From the NCBI RefSeq assembly GCF_015832195.1, contig NC_052046.1:41860473-41924472 (forward strand): a DNA stretch of 64,000 nucleotides, written 5' to 3'. The position numbers were made by a program, and so were the translations under genes. A model generated the notes under the pieces. It did not search any database. It worked only from the letters and a program-made list of their open reading frames with translations, and was not told the DNA's origin. This document shows positions 63,980 to 64,000 of the stretch, in pieces. The DNA is from Motacilla alba alba. Its lineage: Eukaryota > Chordata > Aves > Passeriformes > Motacillidae. Each line of letters opens with the position of its first letter. Positions within the stretch are counted from its first letter, which is position 1.

Positions 63980-64000
63980 AAGCCCATCACTGTCACCGAC

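Larger units (their letters stand above)
49517..64000 (+). other. Putative long first intron (or intergenic DNA)
   Basis: From the donor to the window end there is about 14.5 kb with no convincing internal exon. The short plus-strand frames (for example 56568-56879, 60749-60937, 62418-62720) have no domain-like composition and no matched splice pair that I can defend. The first ~750 bp are still CpG island. If the CpG gene is SLC25A51, its single coding exon should lie beyond 64 kb. Simple sequence includes TG/AG at 50127-50160 and a TTTG-rich run at 52320-52380. Repeats inside are listed separately. Confidence 0.5.
63270..64000 (-). mobile_element. Long-type avian LTR, runs off the right edge
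   Basis: The left end (in plus) is TGTGATGAGATAACTTTGAA near 63271, followed by AAGGTGCCCACCAAAGCTAC. It is related to the start of the 14.37 kb LTR but carries a different, longer body. That body has an AATTTAATTAACTGCCAATG stretch (63411), CACCCACCCCTCCCTTCTTC near 63480, then a degenerate array of a roughly 35-45-bp GC-rich unit (63650-63870) with recurring GGGCTGCAG and CTCCAGCATG-like phrases. I recognise this as an LTR type common in neoavian and songbird genomes; its sense strand is minus. The element is cut by the window end, and a 22-bp tandem duplication lies at 63942-63979. Confidence 0.75.

Noticed and set aside
1..64000. A previously undescribed gene system (biosynthetic, defence or toxin cluster)
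   Set aside because: The window has vertebrate gene structure and retroelements only; no cluster of related open frames exists.

Overview
The window looks like vertebrate nuclear DNA, most likely from a bird and probably a songbird-like neoavian. It is AT-rich and mostly non-coding. It holds several copies of the avian CR1 retroposon, LTRs that I recognise as typical of avian ERVL and ERVK families, one coding exon with vertebrate splice signals, and one strong CpG island. I see no bacterial operons, CRISPR arrays, phage genes, tRNA genes or rRNA genes.

Layout. (1) 1-2817 is the end of the last intron of a plus-strand gene, carrying an old CR1 fragment. 2818-3001 is the final coding exon of the SH2-domain adaptor SHB: 60 complete codons, then TAA. 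A probable 3' UTR of about 2.9 kb follows, to an AATAAATAAA poly(A) signal at 5866-5875. (2) About 5.9-48.2 kb is gene-free as far as I can see and serves as a landing zone for repeats. It contains a CR1 nested inside an older CR1 (8.84-11.33 kb), and a cluster of broken endogenous retroviruses on the minus strand (13.4-17.2 kb: ERVL reverse-transcriptase remnant, primer-binding-site-like sequence and LTR, next to an ERVK-type gag fragment and its LTR). It also has solo LTRs at 22.1-22.7, 29.5-30.0, 36.8-36.9 and 37.5-37.9 kb, a second decayed retroviral RT remnant near 44.1 kb, and CR1 pieces at 33.0-33.4, 35.5-35.7 and 45.3-46.0 kb. (3) 48.24-50.27 kb is a GC-rich CpG island, the promoter and first exon of another gene, most simply plus strand with a splice donor after 49516. 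(4) 49.5-64 kb then reads as a long first intron with one solo LTR (54.7-55.0 kb), a faint CR1, and a long-type LTR running off the right edge (63.27-64 kb).

The mammalian 9p13 locus, which corresponds to the avian Z chromosome, has SLC25A51 downstream of SHB in the same orientation, with a CpG first exon, a long intron and one coding exon. The CpG island here fits that gene, but its coding exon is not in the window, so the name is an inference. No new biological system is evident. The most interesting items are nested and decayed retroelements, a duplicated LTR core promoter, and the unassigned CpG-island first exon. Element boundaries are approximate because no alignment could be run.
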